Assembly: GCA_963921825.1 (NCBI GenBank)
Contig: OY997591.1
Span: 51,729,825-51,793,824 of the forward strand
Direction of reading: 5' to 3'
Source: Erodium maritimum
Lineage: Eukaryota; Streptophyta; Magnoliopsida; Geraniales; Geraniaceae
DNA length: 64,000 bases
The translations under genes were made by a program, and so were the position numbers. Of this stretch, positions 59,160-64,000 are shown one piece after another. Position 1 is the stretch's first letter, and each line of letters opens with the position of its first letter. Below the pieces are notes generated by a model. The model saw only the letters and a list, made by a program, of their open reading frames with translations, searched no databases and was not told where the DNA came from.

Positions 59160-60720
59160 TAGAAATCATGCTATTATAGTGAATTTCAGAACCACTTCAA
59201 TCTTCCTAAAGTATTTCTCAATCGGACCCTTGTAGCAAACACCACCACAATGTGGATAATGCTATCTCATGCGCACAGCCGCGTGTCGATCAATGATGAG
59301 GAGAACCCCGAATAGCCATCTAATTGAGGAAAGGCAAGTCAACCTGGAGCGATAATAAGGACTGATAAGAGAGGCGATCATACATATCCGTAACAGAGGT
59401 TGTATTCGACTCGATAATATTGAAGACCTTATCTCCTCACCTGTCTGACTTGCTAGACGAAGGACCCAAAAACCCACTCATGTTAATAGTAACAACATGT
59501 CGATGGGCTATATACTCAACCGGAGTTCAGGGATGAGCACCAGCCTTGACAAGAAGCTAGAGGGTGTTAGGGCTCGCTCGAGAGATAGGAGCCAGGGGAA
59601 TACTTCTGCCAGTAGTTTTGGTTTGTGACTCTACCATCCCGTAATGAGGAATATAAGGAGGGGTACCCACCTAAACTAGCTCGATAATCACGTCTATACG
59701 AAAACTCGACTCTCAGGTAACAATCACCGGTCTTCCTTCCATAGCATCCACCATGCGAATAAGAGCCAATCCGCTGAACGATTGGGACAACGTCAAAGAC
59801 CAAGGATGATAATGAAGACTAGCATGCCAAACTTCCCTACAATCTCACTAATGGAGTACATGTTCCAACAAACGACATGAAGGCCAATGATGTTACCCAG
59901 AAGAGCCGTCCTCCAAACAAAACATGTTTCACACAATCTGAGAAAAAAGTGAAAAAGGGATGCAACTCCTTCCACTCATAAAGAAAAAAAAAGGGACGAT
60001 CAAGTATCCCAATCTTTGCAAGAAAAAATAAGGGTATGTGATCCAAAGTCAAGGATATACACCCCAAGACCCCTGAAAGTCGGAGACCAATGCTAATGGT
60101 ACAAGATGAAATTGAGGTGATAATTATGCCAGCAAATCTTAAAGTTGGCATCCTCTCAAATCGAGAAATCATCGACATTGTACATAGACCCGGTCGAGGT
60201 TGATAAGGAGGAAGGTTCCTTGGAAGGCAGGGATTGCTACCTCAGGTGGAGAGAAAGTACGAATCAATAAAAAAGGATCTTTGGAGAAGGTAAGACCCAC
60301 CTCACATAAGGTATTATCACCTCGGTTGTTTGGGACATTTTACCACACACACTAGGTCACACAAATATCTTTCCCAATTCAACCAAAATCTTGTGCTCAC
60401 TCAACTAGGAGTCGTTTAGAGGAACAACCACCCAGAGCAGATCATCAACTTGTGAGAAATACACAAAAGGGAACCAAGTTCCATTAGAACCAAGGTGCGA
60501 TCCAACATCAATAGTAACGATAGAATCATACTGGGAGAAGAGCATCCTAAGGTGATCAACGGGAGTGGAAATGGGGACATTGGCTACAAATTCCAGTTAG
60601 TCCTTATTCAACCTACCATTTAAGCGAGATTGCGAGCTCCTTCAATATAGTAATAGTCGCCCACCCTTGCAAATTTAACGCACTCCCAGTTCCCAATGCA
60701 TCAATAGAAAATGAGTCATG
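59160..60720 (-). mobile_element. Degenerate RRM-type retroelement ORF1 (relative of 54354-55163)
   Basis: Reading leftwards, an RRM-like stretch at about 60600-60402 (LEFVANVPISTPVDHLRMLF, then TWFPFVYFSQVDD) is followed by FERMPTLRFAGIIITS near 60160. After that come frames with GRLFWVTSLAF and GCYGRKTGDCYL, in several reading frames down to about 59260. The order RRM, then MPTL motif, matches the open frame at 54354-55163, and the downstream Trp-containing part resembles the region after the RRM in plant LINE ORF1 proteins. The frame has many interruptions and there is no reverse transcriptase. Confidence 0.5.
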
Positions 60721-61129
60721 TTGGATGTTTTTTGTTTTTCCATTTATAATATAGTTTTCACACTTGCACTATCATGAAAAATAATTAGAGCGACAAACAT
60801 ATCATCAATCGATATAAATGATTTTTTCATGCTAAAACTAATAGCGACAACATTATCACTTTTAGTGATGGACAGAAATGTTTGTGGCCCATGAGCAATA
60901 TGCGTGACTATTAAGATTACAAGCTAAATACATAGAATGTACAATGCTAAACGTTTATTACTTACTATTAGATTAGAAAAACAAAGAGAGAAATGAATCG
61001 TTGAAGGATAATGGGACATCACTATCAACAATTCGCTAAGGTGCCTCAATATTTTGATACCGTATTGAAGCACAATACAAGGATCCAAAGTCGGTAGACA
61101 CATGCCTACCTCAAAAGACTCTCTCATGT
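60721..61129. other. AT-rich intergenic DNA, nothing recognised
   Basis: No open frame or repeat family was recognised here. Confidence 0.4.
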
Positions 61130-61620
61130 AATTATTGTTTTTGGTCAAAGACCTAAAACAACGGTTACATGAGAGAGTTCGAAAAACGAGAACATCAAAA
61201 AGGGCTTAACCCAAAACGTAGGACGCAACCCACCAAAACAAAAACAACAACATAACAAAGCAATTACTAGACCAAAATAAAGCTCGAGTCTACTCCTCGT
61301 ACCACTCCAATTGGTTTGAACAAATGTAAATACCACAAAACGATAACCAAAAGTATTGAAAGTACACAAACACGCGGAACGCACCGCCCAACCCAACAGC
61401 GGCAAAACGGACCAAGGAAGACAGGAGGAAACCAACTGGCCGGTTCTGATTCTTGATACAGAACCATCAGGACCTCCTTCGCACATCTCGAACTAATAAA
61501 AGTCAACCCGAGATGACGAACAACATCCACCATTGAACAACTGAACCTCCCACCACTGTAGATCAACAACACAACCCTACCTTCTCCTTATCAACTCATG
61601 TTCTCCAGAGCACCTTACCT
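61130..61620 (-). mobile_element. Possible 3' fragment of a non-LTR element
   Basis: On the minus strand a T/G-rich block with an open frame (61572-61267) runs to CTTTGACCAAAAACAATAA near 61135, in the style of the other poly(A)-tailed 3' ends in the window. No domain and no target duplication were found. It abuts the long LTR at 61623. Confidence 0.3.
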
Positions 61621-63092
61621 AGTGTAAAGACCGCTTCTGGTCAACACCGGTCAATCGGCGGAAAAATTTAAATTTTTTGGACATACACCTAAATGAACTT
61701 AAAATTGAGTCATATCGGACTTAAGTTGACCCCGATATCGACCAAAGTGAGTTCTGGGTGACTCAGGGCAACTTTTTGACCAATTCGGGAAAAGTTGACT
61801 TTTTGCAGTAAAAGTCAACCGAGCGACGTTTTGGTCCGTTCGAGGCCCGTTTTGGATCCAAAAAGCTTAGCCGTCGTTACAGTGGTCTTAGTTGGGCCGT
61901 TTTCTTGTAGCACATGAAATTTCGTAATTTCTTGGAAAACAGACCAGTTCGGGGCCCGAGACGGGCGAATTTCGCGAATCTGACTGAAAAATATCTACAA
62001 AGATATTTTTTAAAAGGTGGGACCCACTTGCCACTTGTCACACAAGTGGTGGTGGTTGGTATATTGAACAAAATAAAAGGAAAGGCAAGAGAGGTTCGGC
62101 CAAGACAAAAAAAGAGGAGAGAGAAAGAAGAGAGAAGAAGGAGAAGGAGAAAAGGAAAAGGAAAAAGAGAAGGGGAGTTAGGGTTTGGTGACTTCCAGAC
62201 GATCCGACCGACGGATCGTCTCAACGATTTCATAATCGAGCTCCCTTCGTCATTCCCTACGGTGAGAACCCATTTGTTTCTCGTTTTGGTACGTTTGAAA
62301 ATTAGGGTTTGAGTTTAAACGAGTTAAATATTGTTGAGTTGAGATGGATGGTTTGTTGGTGACGTTTTGGGGCGAAAGTAGCCGGATTCCGGTGACCGGA
62401 GGCTCGGGGGAGCTCCGTCCACCGTGGGTGGTGGCTGGCCGGAGCTGGGACCGGCCACCATAGTGGTGAACCGTCATAAACCGGTCCAGCCACCTACGGC
62501 TAGTGGTGGTCAGGTGGGGCCCACGTGTTCGGGCCTCGGGTTTTTCATGTTCGGGTGGTTTCGGACGATCCCCAAGTCGATAATTCACTCCCGAAAAGAA
62601 TTATGGAATTAAATTGTGAAAATTGGAAATGGCAGGTTTAGAAACTTTAAACGCGAATTAAGTCGCTCGGAAGTCGGAAATTGATTCCGTCAATTGCATT
62701 GGAACCCTTGAATTATTTTAGTATCGTAGAAACGAAAACGGGAATTTTCGGAGCCCCGGAAGGGCGTTTTCCGATCCCGGGCAGATTCGCCGAGCCGGGC
62801 GAATCGGGCCTTTCCGGGCCCGTGGTTGACAATGTCGAGTAATTGGGAGGTTTGGGAGTGATTGACATTGTCGGGGTTGCTCTTGGGCGTCGAATTCATT
62901 AAATTTCAGCTTTGCCTACGAACTTAAAAAGTATTTCAATTTGTGATCATTGTAGACCGTGTCGCCGACCGTGGAAAGAGGAGGCTAAGCGGGTAATCTG
63001 GAGCATTTCCGGAGCGCGAGTATCGGGTTTGATACGCTTCAAGAGGTAGGGAAAAGTATCCGCATATCGGCCTTGACTAGGGAAAGTTATCA

Positions 63093-63350
63093 GTAGAAAT
63101 GCATGTGACACTGTTGGTGTCGTAGGACAAGTAAACCTGTCGAACAATAGAAATGCATGTGACACTGTTGGTGTCGTAGGATAAGTGAACTTGTCGAATA
63201 ATAGAACTACATGTGACACTTGGTGTTGTTGTAGGTTGAGTGAACCTGTCGAATAATAGAATTGCATGCGACACTTGGTGGTGTCGTAGGTTGAGTGAAC
63301 CAGTCGAACAATAGAAATGCATGTGACACTGTTGGTGTCGTAGGGTTAAT
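63093..63350 (+). repeat. Tandem repeat (~55 bp unit) in the second long LTR
   Basis: Five units of about 53-56 bp, each with AGAAATGCATGTGACACT, then GGTGTCGTAGG and GTGAACCTGTCGAA-type text. The first long LTR has only about two such units at 23350-23470, so unit number differs between copies. Confidence 0.9.
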
Positions 63351-63683
63351 GAACTGATTGTGGTTGTGTGTGGCCATGAGTGCCAGTGGGGCGTTAAACC
63401 TGTATGGTTGTTGACTAACTTGCTGAGTGGTAGCTAGTCATTATGTTATTTTCGCTGGTTGTTGAGTATTCGTGTGATTTGTGTGATTGGCATGGATGTT
63501 GGCCTGCCTATCGATTTGCCATCGATAAGGGGTGCCACTGTATGGCCATGAGTGCCCGTGAGGTGTTGAACCTGTATGATTGTTGACTGACTTGCTGAGT
63601 GGTAGTTAGTCGTGTTGTCAATTTTCCTATTTGCGGAGTATTGTGTGTTATTTGGTTGATTGTGATTGTCCTAGTGATACCTG

Positions 63684-64000
63684 TTTGAGCTGTGCCCGAG
63701 AGGTGTGTTGTACCTTCCAATGCGCGGTCGGTAAAGTGCTGAGGGCTGTGGTTCCCGTCAGGTGCGTCGTACCTACCGGCGCGTGATTGGTAAAGTGATG
63801 AGGCTTGAGCTGTGCCCGAGAGGTGTGTCGTACCTTCCAATGCGCGGTCGGTAAAGTGTTGAGGGCTGTGGTTCCCTTCGGGTGCGTCGTACCTTCCGGC
63901 GCGCGATTGGTAAAGTGCTGAGGCTTGATTTATGCCCGTGAGGTGTGTCGTACCTTCCGATGTGCGATCGGTAAAGTGCCGAGGGCTGTGCTCCCCGTGA
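63684..64000 (+). repeat. 120-bp higher-order tandem repeat in the second long LTR
   Basis: Units start at about 63684, 63804 and 63924, exactly 120 bp apart. Each consists of two ~60-bp halves, one with GCCCGAGAGGTGTGT and one with TTCCCGTCAGGTGCGT, both ending in a GATTGGTAAAGTG or GGTCGGTAAAGTG word. The array continues past the window end. Confidence 0.9.

Larger units (their letters stand above)
61623..64000 (+). mobile_element. Second copy of the very long LTR, cut by the window end
   Basis: It starts TGTAAAGACCGCTTC and follows the order of 21793-26892: GTTGACCCCG-like text, TGACTCAGGGCAACTTT, a GA-rich leader, then GGCTCGGG and GGTGGGGCCCACGTG words, then tandem repeats beginning with ATGCATGTGACAC units. 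Whether it is a solo LTR or the 5' LTR of a longer element cannot be told, because the right end lies outside the window; the left 5-mer would be CCTAG. Confidence 0.8.

Noticed and set aside
61914-62312. Lys/Arg/Glu-rich frame of 132 codons
   Set aside because: It corresponds to the purine-rich leader of the long LTR; the equivalent region of the other copy does not keep the frame.
63684-64000. Possible 5S rDNA array because of the 120-bp period
   Set aside because: The sequence has no 5S rRNA content, and the unit divides into two ~60-bp halves, so the period is coincidental.

Overview
The window is nuclear DNA of a flowering plant, most likely a eudicot. Its genes have plant-type short exons and AT-rich introns, the recognisable proteins are plant homologues, and most of the remaining DNA is plant transposable elements in several nested layers. 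I cannot name the species. No bacterial, viral or CRISPR-type system is visible.

Host genes. (1) MED14/STRUWWELPETER, the scaffold subunit of the Mediator complex, lies on the minus strand at 4696-13207. All eight exons join in frame to about 1820 codons. (2) An ankyrin-TPR protein of the Arabidopsis TPR10 type lies on the plus strand at 38921-47583. Its 13 exons join to 452 codons, and one intron appears to use a GC donor. (3) A tRNA-Val(AAC) lies at 48320-48393. (4) A small DUF1685-type gene with two exons lies at 58142-58784. These genes do not form an operon or pathway.

Repeat landscape. 1-4.2 kb holds degenerate retroelement-like DNA. 13.9-21.8 kb holds a non-autonomous hAT element, a DUF4283/zinc-knuckle LINE-like fragment and a palindromic Mutator-like MITE. 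21.8-26.9 kb is a very long solo LTR (about 3.4 kb without its insert), with a second 1.67 kb solo LTR inside it; both have perfect 5-bp target duplications. 29.7-35.5 kb holds another DUF4283/zinc-knuckle element and three Myb/SANT-like ORFs of PIF/Harbinger type. 36.1-38.65 kb is a non-coding poly(A)-tailed element with a perfect 16-bp target duplication, ending only about 270 bp before the ankyrin-TPR start codon. 48.9-51.0 kb is a stack of two palindromic MITEs, one split by a 901-bp poly(A) element and the other by a 479-bp Mutator-like MITE. 53.7-55.4 kb is a hAT-like element carrying an RRM open reading frame. 55.56-57.74 kb is a second copy of the 1.67 kb solo LTR in the opposite orientation, split by another 479-bp MITE. 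61.6 kb to the window end is a second copy of the very long LTR, cut by the window edge and full of tandem repeats.

The most interesting items are: a 328-bp miniature LTR element (TRIM/SMART type) inside an intron of the ankyrin-TPR gene; the poly(A)-tailed families with no recognisable enzyme; the RRM ORF inside a hAT-like element, with a related copy 5 kb away; and the probable GC-AG intron. All calls are from reading the sequence. Family names without a diagnostic motif are inference.
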